Source: a virus. Taken from it: DNA of 44,549 bases. The stretch spans positions 1 to 44,549 of IMG/VR virus record IMGVR_UViG_3300027974_000055. The stretch is one strand, 5' to 3'. This document shows, one piece after another, positions 16,112-27,900 of this stretch. The notes beneath the pieces were generated by a model that was given only the letters and a program-made list of their open reading frames with translations, did not search any database and was not told where the DNA came from. The position numbers were made by a program, and so were the translations under genes. Every line of letters starts with the position of its first letter. Positions within the stretch are counted from its first letter, which is position 1.

Positions 16112-16429
16112 ATGACTTTAAGAAGTACATTACTTAGTGACTCTGCTAGTCCTATAATCCAAGTAGTAACTGGACAACAATATGCCATAACTAGCATGTT
16201 TTTTTGTAATACTACTAGCAGTGATAGTATTTTACAGGTACATCTTGTGCCTGATGGTGGCACTTTTAGAAATGATAATAAAATAATTCATAATTTATTA
16301 ATAAATCCAGGTGACACTTTTACTTTTGACACTGAAAAAATCATTTTAGATTCGGGAGATTCTGTTCAAGCTAAGGCAGACCCAGCCGGTAGTATTAGTG
16401 CTACGTTGAGTTATGTCAGGGTTGCGTAA
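16112..16429 (+). CDS. small beta-rich virion protein, paralogue of 36982-37320
   Basis: This 105-residue protein has QQYAITSMFFCNTT, LQVHLVPDGG and a KIILDSGDSVQAKADP strand near the end. The last segment matches the KLVLESGDTLRVQGSG strand of the 112-residue protein at 36982-37320, and overall architecture and length are alike. Both look like single small beta-sandwich decoration or adaptor proteins. AAGGA lies upstream, and its TAA overlaps the next ATG (TAATG). Confidence 0.6.
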   Translation: MTLRSTLLSDSASPIIQVVTGQQYAITSMFFCNTTSSDSILQVHLVPDGGTFRNDNKIIHNLLINPGDTFTFDTEKIILDSGDSVQAKADPAGSISATLSYVRVA

Positions 16430-17010
16430 TGAAATTTTTAAAAACTTATAAGATTAATAATAAAAAAGCAAAAGATCTATCTGTTACTTATAGAGTAGAT
16501 CAGCAAATTATTATGGAGTCTACAGTTAGTTTGGCATTGCCAATTGGCACAGGTGATCCTAAGGAACCACCAGGCACTGCACTAAATCAAAGACCTAATA
16601 TACCATATAATAATAGTGGATTGTTAAGATATAATACCAGTATTCGTGCCTTAGAAGTTTTACAAGAAGGCATTTGGTATGCACTAAAAACTAAAACTCC
16701 AGCAGCCATTGTACAACAAGTGTTTACTCCGCCACCTGAAACTGAGTTGATTGGTATTACCTATGTTGATGGCACAGAAGTATATTTTGGTCCCTTAATT
16801 GGTCAAAATGATCAGGAACCAGTGGGCCCTAAAAATATATTAGTCTATGTGGAAAATGTGCCGCAGATAGCGTATGCTAATTATGACACGGTTCAAAGTA
16901 CAGATTTTGTAGGGCAACCAGGCAAAGTATATCCTGCAGGATTATATTTAAGATTCAGTAGCCCACCCCCTATGGGTAAAAATGTCACAGTTTTACATGG
17001 GTTTGACTAA
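16429..17010 (+). CDS. virion structural protein of unknown role
   Basis: This 193-residue protein starts MKFLKTYKINNKKAKD and contains NNSGLLRYNTSIRALEVLQ, a phrase (S-G-x-x-R-Y-N-x-x-x-x-x-x-E) common in phage fibre and structural proteins where a short beta-hairpin domain repeats. The C-terminal half (VYVENVPQIAYANYD, then GLYLRFSSPPPMGKNVTVLHG) looks like a beta-sandwich. Its ATG overlaps the previous stop, so it is coupled to the upstream small protein. Function inferred only from style and neighbours. Confidence 0.55.
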   Translation: MKFLKTYKINNKKAKDLSVTYRVDQQIIMESTVSLALPIGTGDPKEPPGTALNQRPNIPYNNSGLLRYNTSIRALEVLQEGIWYALKTKTPAAIVQQVFTPPPETELIGITYVDGTEVYFGPLIGQNDQEPVGPKNILVYVENVPQIAYANYDTVQSTDFVGQPGKVYPAGLYLRFSSPPPMGKNVTVLHGFD

Positions 17011-17025
17011 GTTTTTTTGTCTTTT

Positions 17026-17033
17026 GATAAATA
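17026..17033 (+). promoter_or_regulatory. late promoter motif GATAAATA
   Basis: This late motif lies in the gap after the 16429-17010 gene. It predicts a start near 17039 and a leader of about 110 bases before the ATG at 17149, unusually long for this genome. Confidence 0.55.
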
Positions 17034-17148
17034 AAAATGAGCAGTCAGAATTGGTCTGATTGATCTATTATACTGTGGTAAACCAGCAAAGAACTCGTGA
17101 GAGATGTAAATTTGGTTAACCGTGAAACACGGGGTATAGGGGAGCAGT
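17034..17148 (+). promoter_or_regulatory. long structured 5' leader
   Basis: The leader between the late promoter and the fibre gene holds a TCAGA/TCTGA stem (near 17045-17060) and a CCGTG/CACGG stem with an AAA loop (17120-17132). It ends in two GGGG runs, the second forming a strong Shine-Dalgarno sequence (AGGGGAG). An eight-codon reading frame starts at 17037. I cannot say whether it is translated. The structure close to the ribosome site could tune expression. Confidence 0.35.
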
Positions 17149-18885
17149 ATGGCCGTTGGTCGTATTTCGGGACAGCTCTTAAAGGACAATTTGCTCCGTG
17201 ATGGAACAAATTTACGCTTTGAGAATGACTTAATTTATCTGCTGGTCAGCGACGCTGACGGAGACAACCATAAGGTTGGAATTAAGACTGCAAATCCAGC
17301 CTATACACTAGACGTAAATGGAACAACAAGAAGTACTAACATTTTAGGTACTACTTTTGAAGTTGGTGATATCCATATTGAAAATAATGTTATTAATAGT
17401 ACAGCAGGCGCTTTAATTTTTGAAGCCGCTACTATTAATGATGACATTAGATTTAATAACGATGTTTTAATAAATGGCAATTTACATGCCACAGGCGCTA
17501 TCACAGCAGATGGTGATTTGACATTGGGAGACGAAAATACTGACAATGTGGTATTTGGTGCTGATATTAACAGTGACATAATTCCTAATATCACAGACGA
17601 ATATGATTTAGGAACAGCTGAAAAGAGATGGCGTTCTACTTTTCAACAACAAGTATATGTTGGTGATCTTCTTCTTGAAGAATATACTATCTATAATCTA
17701 ACTGGGGATATAAGATTATCAGCAAATGGTATTGTTGAAATAGCAAGCCCGACAAAGATCACTGACACATTGCAAGTGATTGGAAATATCACGTTGGGTG
17801 ATATAGGAATACAGACATTTAATATAGATACTTTGACTGCTGAAGTAAATTTAGTTAATGATACAGCAACAATAGTAAACTTTGCAGGCGATGCTGAAAC
17901 AATCAATATTGGTAGCAGTGAAGGCACTACCAATATTAATAATAATTTGGATGTTGTTGGCGATGTGACCATTGATGGTGGTGACTTAGATGCTACCACA
18001 GAAGAATTTAATCTATTGAACACTACCGTTACAAAAACAGTAAACTTTGCAGGTGGTGCAGATACTATCAATATTGGTGCTGATACTGGTTATACAAATA
18101 TTAAGAATAATTTAGATGTCACAGGTGATGTGACCATTGATGGTGGTGACTTAGATGCTACCACAGAAGAATTTAATCTATTGAATACTGCTATTACAAA
18201 AACAGTAAATTTTGCAGGTGGTGCAGATAATATTAATATTGGTAGCAGTGAAGGCACTACCAATATTAATAATAATTTGGATGTTATTGGTGATGTGCAG
18301 ATTGATGGTGGTGACTTAACAGTTAGTACAGACGAATTTAATTTGGCCAATACCACAGCCAAAACAGTAAATTTTGCAGGCGAAGCTAATACAGTTAGTA
18401 TTGGTAGCAGTGAAGGATTTACTAATGTTAATAATAATTTAAATGTCACAGCTGATGTGTATATTGACGGCGGTGATTTAAAGGCATCAACAGAAGAATT
18501 TAATCTATTAAATGACACAACTACTAAGGTTAATTTTGCTGGCGAAGCCACAGATATTCAAATTGGTAGTGATCAAGGTGACACCAATGTTAATAACAAC
18601 TTAACAGTTGATGGTGTTACAAATGTACAAAAAGAATTAACCGTAGAAGGTGATACCACAGTTAATAGTAAATTGACTGTGGAGGGAATTGTAGACGTTA
18701 ATAACAGTCTATATGTAACAGGAAATACTGATCTAAGTGAATCATTGACAGTTCAAGGTTCAACATCAGTACAGAAAGAGTTGGTAGTTGAGGGAAATAC
18801 TCAAATGAATAGAGGTTTATCTGTAGAAGGCGAGCTTAAAGCAGGTAAACTTGTTGATACAATAATTGATTGTGGGGAGTACTAA
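17149..18885 (+). CDS. repetitive fibre-like virion protein
   Basis: This 578-residue protein starts MAVGRISGQLLKDNLLRDGT, followed by LRFENDLIYLLVSD and a VGIKTANPAYTLDVNGTTR segment, a typical N-terminal module of T4-like fibre or baseplate-periphery proteins. From residue 244 there are five 54-55-residue repeats (NFAG, then IGSSEG, NNNL, IDGGDL and EEFNLL). These are followed by about six short (roughly 12-residue) L-x-V-x-G-x-x-x-V-x units of the kind that form trimeric beta shafts. The C-terminus is DTIIDCGEY, like the IDCGSF end of the 37365-38330 protein. It probably forms part of a rod-like fibre. Confidence 0.7.
   Translation: MAVGRISGQLLKDNLLRDGTNLRFENDLIYLLVSDADGDNHKVGIKTANPAYTLDVNGTTRSTNILGTTFEVGDIHIENNVINSTAGALIFEAATINDDIRFNNDVLINGNLHATGAITADGDLTLGDENTDNVVFGADINSDIIPNITDEYDLGTAEKRWRSTFQQQVYVGDLLLEEYTIYNLTGDIRLSANGIVEIASPTKITDTLQVIGNITLGDIGIQTFNIDTLTAEVNLVNDTATIVNFAGDAETINIGSSEGTTNINNNLDVVGDVTIDGGDLDATTEEFNLLNTTVTKTVNFAGGADTINIGADTGYTNIKNNLDVTGDVTIDGGDLDATTEEFNLLNTAITKTVNFAGGADNINIGSSEGTTNINNNLDVIGDVQIDGGDLTVSTDEFNLANTTAKTVNFAGEANTVSIGSSEGFTNVNNNLNVTADVYIDGGDLKASTEEFNLLNDTTTKVNFAGEATDIQIGSDQGDTNVNNNLTVDGVTNVQKELTVEGDTTVNSKLTVEGIVDVNNSLYVTGNTDLSESLTVQGSTSVQKELVVEGNTQMNRGLSVEGELKAGKLVDTIIDCGEY
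17878..18664 (+). repeat. five tandem 162-165-bp repeats in the fibre gene
   Basis: Repeat units begin at 17878, 18043, 18208, 18370 and 18532 (codons for Asn-Phe-Ala-Gly), 54 or 55 codons apart. The first three are close to identical at DNA level over long stretches, while the last two have diverged. This is consistent with stepwise, frame-keeping duplication. Confidence 0.9.
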
Positions 18886-18909
18886 TAAGCAGTAATTTTA
18901 GCTTTTTTG

Positions 18910-18916
18910 GTAAATA
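18910..18916 (+). promoter_or_regulatory. possible late promoter for the giant gene
   Basis: GTAAATA lies 46 bases before the ATG at 18963. The predicted start near 18922 gives a 41-base leader containing AGGG. It is one base short of the ATAAATA core. Confidence 0.4.
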
Positions 18917-18962
18917 AAAAAGTTACGTGAAACTTATTCATTAAATTCAAAAGGGAAATTAG

Positions 18963-21900
18963 ATGAGCACTAATATTAGATTTAAACGCAGTGATATACC
19001 AGGAAAAGTACCATCACTAGAGGCATTAGAATTAGGTGAGTTAGCAATTAACAGTGCTGACGGTAAACTATTTACTAAACAAGAAATTAAACAACCTGCA
19101 GGGTTTTCAGCTATACAAAAGATTGTTGAAATCGGCGCAACATCAGTACCTAACGTACTTTATGTTAGTAAAAGCGGCGATGACAGCAATAGCGGTAAAA
19201 CATTGGGGGAGAGTTTTGCAAGCCTAAAAAAGGCTCTGAGTGTTGCGACACCTGGCACGACCATATTTTTAAAGAGTGGGGAGTATATTGAAGATAACCC
19301 ACTAAGAGTTCCTGCTCGTGTATCAGTTGTTGGCGACAACTTGCGTAACACCACAGTTCGTCCAAAAAACCCAACACAAGATATTTTCTGGGTTTACAAC
19401 GGTGCGTATATTTTCTGTATGAATTTCAAAGGACACATTGCTCCTTCAGCTGCGGTCTGTTTCCCACCAGACGGTAGTGCTGGTGAAATTGTAACTTCCC
19501 CTTATACTCAAGCGGTAACCAGTATCACAACAACTGGTACAGGTATGCGTGTTGACGGTGCTGTAACTACTGGCCTACGTTCAATGGTTGCTGATGCGTT
19601 TACACAGTACAACCAAGGTGGTATTGGTATTCACATGTTGAACAGAGGAAACACACAGTTAGTTTCCATCTTTACAATTTGCTGCGATATTTCATTCTTA
19701 TGTGAAAACGGTGGATTTTGCTCGATCAACCTAAGTAACAGCTCATTTGGTAACTACGGTCTAGTAAGTCGTGGTGCTAGTGAAATTTTATATCGTGGTG
19801 TTGTTAAGAAGTCAGCAGGACGTCAAATTGTATTTAAGAATTTAGCCAAGCGTCCAAACATTGGTGACGGCGTATTATTTGCCAACTATAATCAAGTTAC
19901 ATGTAATAGAGACAATGGTCTAATTGTTGATAGTTTAGCTCAAGATTTATTATACGAAGGTACTACACAAAGTACATTTGCTGGCCTACGTTATTGGGCC
20001 AAAGGCGAAATCACAATTGGTGATCAAGGTCCAGAAACAGTCGCAGCATTAGATCATGCCAAATATGTTGCTGGTTTAATTACTCGTGACGTAGCAGTTA
20101 CTAAAACATCAGGTAATACTGAAAATCAAGTAGGCAAAGTTGCTGCTGGTGCAACTGATGGCGGTTCTGTAACAGCACAAAGATTAGTACGTGACGGGTT
20201 TGCCATTGTCAGTGGAATCGTAGAGAACGGGCCATTAAGTCCAAAAACAATTATTCTTCCAGATTATGACTTGGCTGAACCAGAACTTAAACGTTTAAGA
20301 GAACAAGTATTAAGCAAAAAGCAAGAAATTCAAGATCAAACTATTGCTTTTATTAGATCAACTTATCCAACTCTTCAGTATTCTGAATCCAAGTGTTTTA
20401 GAGATGTTGGCATTATCATTGATGCTGTAATTAACGATATGATTTTTGGCGGTAATTATTTAAGTATCAAGGCTGCTAGATCATATATAAGCGCCAGTGG
20501 ATTAGTAATTCCTTCAGGTACAAAAACAGAAACAATTGAAGCTGTTAAATTTGCTCGTGATAAAGTAATTGCTTTAATAACTGAAAATACTGATGCAGTA
20601 GACAGTGTCACAGGAAATTTTGAGTTAATTACTAGCTCAATTGACGCTGGCGCAGTAACAACAGCCCCACAATATCCTGATTATCAAGATACAGATGTAA
20701 CTGTTAAGAATTTAGTTATAAACTTACAAGCTAATAAGACACTTGTTAAACAAATTGTTATTGCTAAAGTTAATGAAAATTATCCAGATTTAATTGGAAA
20801 TTATGATGAAAATATATGTAAAAGAGATGTAGGATATGTTCTTGATGCAATGTGCTTTGACTTGACCTACGGCGGTAATAGTGAAACAATAGATGCAGCT
20901 AAGAGATATTATAGCTATGCTAATGGTTCAAGACAAATTGCTAATTATGAGCGTGTTGCTACAACAGATGCATATGGTATTGCCCAGTTGTACAGTCAAC
21001 GTGTTGTAATTAATGATCCTATTGAAGGATATTCAGGTAGTCAAAATCTTAACGGTACTGCAACAACTCAAACTCAAGTTAATAACTTAGGTAATTTATT
21101 CAAGATATTCCTAAAACAGATTGATTCAGAAATCGTTGGAACTAGTGATTTTATTCAGTCAAATGGTGCTAGATCAACTGACACAGATTTAGATAATGGC
21201 TACAAACTATTACAAGCTAACAAGAACTTCTTAAAAGCTGAAGTCATTGCTTATCTAACAAGATCATATCCTGCATTTAACTATGACAGAGTAAAGTGTG
21301 CTCGTGACATTGGTTACATTGTTGATAGTGTATGTTTTGACTTAGTACACGGTGGTAATCGTCAAGCTGTTCAAGCAGGTATTTACTACTATGGATTTAA
21401 CGATGAATCCAACGTGCTAAAGACAGTAAGTCCAAGACAGATTAATCAAACAATCAATGCTTACCTCTACTTAAAAGAGCTATTAGCTGATGTTATTACT
21501 TGTACACCAAGACCAAATCCATGGCAAGGTGATGTTGAGCAGAGAACCAGTCTACCACCTGCTACAATTGCCGAGTCATATGCAATTAATAATTTAATTG
21601 ATGTGATTGTTGAAATTCTACGTGAAGGTCCTAACAACAGTGAGGATTCCATTCAAAGAACTAAACAAGCTATTGGACTAACAGCAAGTACAGATCCTAA
21701 TAAACAAAAGGCATTTGACTTGCTAGTTGCTAACAAGCAATTTATTCAAGCTGAATTACAAGCTTATATTAACATCAACTGGTATGAAATCAGTGATGGT
21801 GATAACACATTTGCTCGTGTAAGTACAGCTACTCCATTATCACTAGGAACAACAACAACTGGGTATCCAATAACAACTTATCAGCCAACTGCTGTTAAGG

Positions 21901-24900
21901 CTGTAAGAGATGCAATCCTAGCTGCTAAAGAAGATATTACAACAGAAACTATCAAGTTCATGGCTAATAACTTCTTTGATAACTTCAGCTTTAATAAGCC
22001 AAAGTGCTACAGAGACGTTGGCTTAATTTTAGATGCTATTCTAAGTGACATGATCTTTGATAGCAACTATAAGACAATTAATGCTGCTATCAGTTATTTC
22101 CGTGCTTACGCTAGTGACGTAATTGGACCACAGAAGGTTCAAACTATTGCTGCATTAGAAGCTGCTAAAGTATTAACATTAGAGCGTGTTGTTACTCCAG
22201 CAGCTAAGAAAGCAATTAGTACAAGATTTGATATTTTAATTGATATTCTTAAAGATGGCACCGTTGACAATCCTGCAGCTCCTTCATTGGAATATCCAAT
22301 TCCAAAAAGAAACAGTGATGATGATATTGACAGAGACACTGCTGTTAAAATTCTAAGAGATAATATTGCTTTTATCAAAGAAGAAGTTGTTGATTATATT
22401 GATAGTAACTTTACTGTATTGTCATATGATAGAGAAAAGTGTGCTCGTGACGTTGGTATTATTATTGAAGCATTAGGATATGACTTAATGTTTGGCAGTA
22501 ACTTCCGTAGTATCACTGCTGGTCGTAGTTACATGAGAGTCAATGCTGCTAAAGTTGCAAGTGGTCAAAAATTAGCAACTGTTGGTGGATTCAAACAACT
22601 TAAGAAACTAGTTGCTGAATTACTAAAACAAAACAGTTTAGCAGTTAACAGCACAAATAGAAATATGGATATCATCATTGACATCGTAGAAAGCGATGGA
22701 ATGAATGTGCCAAAATTCATTATTCCTTTCCCAGAAACAGGTCGTGATGTTGGCTATAAGAGAGCTAGAGATCTAGTTGAAAAGAATAGAGGATTTATTA
22801 TCAGTGAAATCTTGGCTTACATTGATCAAAATGATGTACCAGTTGGTTACGATCAAGCCAAGTGTGAACGTGATCTAAACTTAATTTTAGATGCTGTATA
22901 TTATGATACTACTTATGGTGGTACATTGGAAACTCAAACAGCAGCATTCAGCTATTTTGTTGGTGCAATTAAACAGCTAGATCCAACTGGACAAAATGAT
23001 GATGAAGTTGCTGCTACTATTGCTGCTTATACACATTTGAAATCAGTTATTTCGGATGTGGCAGTTGATACACCAGTAACTAGAACAACTGGTAATAGTA
23101 CAGTTCAGTTTAGAAGTCCAACTGGCAGTGACGGCAGTGCCGCAGCATCCAGCGATATGTCTGATTTAATCCAATTAATTCTTAGCTATATTGATAATTC
23201 TAGTGCTGATAACGGCGCACTTGATATTGAAAACTTAACATCTACTCCAGATCTAGCATGGGTTGATGCAAAATTAGTAGCTGAGTTTAAGAAATTACAA
23301 ACAGCCACAGTATCATTGAAGAAAGAAATCACTGATTACATTGATACAAACTATGTAATTTTTGGATATGACAGAGATGTATGTGCTCGTGACGTAGGTC
23401 TTGTAGTTGACGCAGTACGTTATGACATGATGTTTGATACTAACTTCAACAGTATTGTTGCAGGTCGTAGTTATTATCGTGCTCAAGCTAGTGTAGTAAC
23501 AAAAGATCAGAAAGTTGCCACAATGGCTTCATTTGAATTCTTAAAGACCAAGTTATTAGATTTAGTCAAGACCAACGAAACAGCCACAACTAGAGTAACT
23601 GCTAGTATGGATGCTATTTTAGCTATTTTAGAAAACGGCCTAACTGCTGCTCCAACAGTTAAATGGACTCCTCCAACAACTGGTACAACTGGAACAGCTG
23701 GTATTTCTACATTCTTAGCAGCAAGAGACACAATTCAAACTAGTAAAGAAACTCTTGTTAAAACAATTAATTCTTGGGTTATTCAACAGCAGGGCAGTGG
23801 CTATCCTGGTTTCACATATGGCCCTGCTCAAAGAGCTAATTGCCAAAGAGATTTAAGATTCATCATTGATGCAATTTGTTATGATTTAACATACGGCGGA
23901 ACAACTCAAGTTGATATCGCTGCTAAGGCTTATAAGAGTGGTGTTACAGGGGCTTCAGTACTAGTATCAAATGACTTGGATATTACTATTGCTGCTTATG
24001 GACAATTGGCTACAGAGTTAGATACTTTAATTGCTGATGCTACTGTTAGCGCTAGAGTAGCATTGTTGGCTAATCGTATTTCTGATATTATTGCAGGCGA
24101 TATTAATCCTGATTCAGGACCTGACGCAACAGTTCTTCCTACAACAAATTGGGTTGCTAACGCATTAGTTACATTGAATCTAAGTTTAACTAATAACAAA
24201 ACTGATCTTGGTGATGCAATAACTGATTTTGTTGACAGTCGTTATGCCTATAACAGAGCCAAATGCGCTCGTGACGTTGGTTTCTTAATTGACGCAATGT
24301 GCTATGACGTATTATATGGCGGTAACCTTGATACATTATCAGCAGCACAAAGTTATTTTGATGGTGCAATTACTCCTAAGTCAGTTATTCCTAAGCAGGT
24401 TATTCAAACTGTAGCTGCTTATGAAAGACTAAGCGAAGTACTACAAGATGTAGTTCGATTAAAAGCAGTTACTCCAAGTAGCAAGAAGTTCTTAGCTACA
24501 GAAAGAGCAACTGCTAACATGGACTTAATTAAGAGTATTTTAGATAATGGAGAAGCAGTTGCTCCAAAGCGTCCATTTGCTTTACCACTTCCAACAAGTG
24601 GTGCTGGCAATGCCAGTGTTGATGCATATCTAAATGCAAGAAACTTAATTGCAGCTAACAGAGAATTCTTAAAAGCTGAAGTTATCGCTTACATTGAAGC
24701 TAATAGTCCGCCAGTTTACAATCAGGAAACATGTAAACGTGATGTTGATTATATCCTAGATGCTGTATATTATGACATGACTTACGGTGGCAATATGGAA
24801 ACTATTGTTGCTGGACGTGCATACTATGATGGTCTTGTGTTTAGTGATGATCCAACTGGAAATAGAGATGACGAAATTGCTGCAACTATTGCTGCTTATA

Positions 24901-27900
24901 CTCGACTAAAAGCAGCCATTGTTGATGTTGCTCAAAATAATGAGGTTACAGCAACAACTGGTAATAATGTTGCTCAAGTCTTTAGTTCAGGTACTAATGC
25001 TCAAGCAGGAAGTTCAGGTGCTGCTAATGCTGCTGGTGATTTAATTGATACTATTATTACTTTTGTCAATCTTGATGATGGTGATAATGATGATACTGAA
25101 GTTCCAGCTGGAACAGCATGGGTTGATAGCGGTCTTGTAGAAATCAGTGATATTCTAGATGCTGTTAATAATGCAAATTCTTCTAATACACTTAACGGTG
25201 TAAGTTTAGGGGTTGGTATCCAAAAACAAGTTACAGATTTTATTAATGCTAATTATCCAGACTTAGTAGGCAATTACGTAGTAAATACATGCCGAAGAGA
25301 TATTGGCCTAATTATTGATGCTGTACGTTATGACTTAATGTTTGGTACAAACTTTAGAAGTACTGTAGCTGGTCGTAGTTATGCTAGAACTCAAGTTACA
25401 GAAGGTGGCTTTACAACTAATAACCAAAAAGAAGCCACACTAGCAGCAATTGATTTTACCAAAGCTAAGATTTTAGAAATCATCGCTAATAATACAGTTA
25501 AACAAAGCACAACATCAAGCAGTAAAGGTTCAAGTGCAGCTGGCACTAAAGCTAATGATCTAATTGGTGTTATTTTAACAGCACTAGGTGGAACAAATCC
25601 AACTCCAGTTGCAGCTAGCACAGATTGGGTTAATGTTCTTGACAGTGAGTTAGTAACTATCAGTGATGCTATTGAAGCTGAAAAAACTGATATTAAGACT
25701 GCTGTTACAGATTATATTGCTGCAAATTACAGTGCTCAAACACAGGTAACCGCAACCAACACAACTAATGATATAATTACTGCTAATAGACATGGTTTAG
25801 TTGAAGATCAAATTATAGTACTTAAAGGTACTACAACAGGTACAGGCCTAACTGCTGATACTGTTTATTATGTATTAGGTGGAACTTATCTTACAACTAA
25901 TGGCTTCCAAGTAAGTACTGAGAAAGGTGGTTCTGCTGTTAACTTAACAACAAACGCTAGCGTTAGTGGTCTAACAATATTTGATTATAATGTTATTTCA
26001 TGCGAACGCGACATTGGTTTAGTTGTTGACGCAGTACGTTATGATATGATGTTTGGTAGTAACTTTAGAACAATTGTTGCTGCTCGTAGCTATTATCGCG
26101 CACAGGCTGCTCTAGTAGTAGGACTACAAAAAGATGCTACAATTGGCTCATTTGAGTTACTAAGAACTACACTATTAACATACACAACAACTAGTGAAAC
26201 AGCTAGATCTCGTGTAGCTGAGTGTATGGATATTGTATTGGCAGTACTAAAAGGTGGATTAGATCAACTTCCAGAAGTTAAACTACCAAGCCCAACTGGC
26301 TATAATACAGATTATCTACCAAGTTATGGATATGCAAGAAACTTAATTGATGCTAACAGAGCGTTTATCAAAGCAGAATTGACCAAGAAAATCACTGTTG
26401 AGTCCCCATCTTTAGATTATAATAATGCAGTATGTTTACGCGACGTTGATTATATCATTGACGCACTACGTTATGATATGACTTACGGTGGCACAATGGA
26501 AACTAGTGTTGCTGCGTTAGCATATTATGCTGGTGCCGGACTTGATAACGATTCACTCCCAAGTGGACAGTTAGCAATTACCGTAACTGCTTATACATAC
26601 TTACAGTCTCTAGTAGCAAAGATTGCTAAGAATGAGGATGTAAGTAAGCTTCAAGTTAAGGTTCCACAAGTATTTGGTCCACAAGCTGGTGTAAGTGCTG
26701 CTCAAGCTAGTAGAAATCTAGCATGGACAGTTAGAGATTATATCAGTACTATTGCTGCTAATCCAAGCACTGTGTATCCAGATACAGCATGGGCAGGTAC
26801 TAACTTGTCTGATTTTGCAGAATTATTGGGCAAATATAAAACACCTAATTTAGTTGCTTCAGTAGTTGACACAGTTAGAAGACCTAAGAGTTTCCCACAG
26901 ATTGTTACAGAATATGCTATCACTAACAATGGTAACACAGTAACTGGAATTGCTGTAGGTGGCGGCGGTGTTGCTACAATTACTGTAACAAATGATCATA
27001 CATTCACTGTTGGACAAGCAATTCAATTTACAGCAGGTGCAGATGTTGGCAGCATTAAGTTTGGTACTACATATTATGTAAAAACAATCCCAACATCCAA
27101 TACTTTCACAGTAAGTGAGAGAAGTGATCGTACAACAAATGCAGAGCTAACTGCCGCAACAATCACTCCAGGAGCAGGTACATTAAGAGTTAGCTATTTT
27201 GACACAGATAAGTGTGCTCGCGACACTGCTTTATTGTTGGATGCACTACGTTTTGACATTGCTTTTGATACAAACTTTAAGACAATTATTGCTGCTCAAG
27301 CTTACAGTCGCAATGTGACAAATGCTGTGACTGGTGTTCAGAGACAAGCTACAATAGCAGCTTTCAAGCAACTAAAGGCTGAGTTAATAACACTTAATAA
27401 TAGAGCAAAATCAACAAGCAAGACTGCTATTAATACTAATGGCACTGCTGGTAGTGGTAATGGTGGTGACACAACAACTTTAGCTAGAATTAATACCTTA
27501 ATGGACTTGTTCATTACTAATGTTGGTGTTCCTTTAAGAACAGTTGCTATTACTGGCACTGGTGGCCAATTCTCTTGTGCATCAGAGGCATATGTGGAAG
27601 TAGGAGCAAAAGTTGTTATTACAGGTACATATGGTGGCGGTGGCTCCATTACTGGGTATGCTACTGGAAATACATACTACGTTATTTCTACTAGTGGCCC
27701 TACTAACTTTACATTGTCAGCTACAAAGGGCGGCAGTGCAATTACAACCACTGCTGGCACACCAACTGGATTAACATATATTTTAGTTAAAGATGTTCCA
27801 GCTAAGCCATATTCAATTCCAACTCCAACAGGTGCTAATTCTCTAAACACACCTCTAAATGCTTATGATAGAAATACATTGGCTGCTAGAACTGCTATTG

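Noticed and set aside
17037-17063. Eight-codon upstream reading frame in the fibre-gene leader
   Set aside because: It starts at the predicted transcript end without a ribosome site, and nothing indicates that it is translated.
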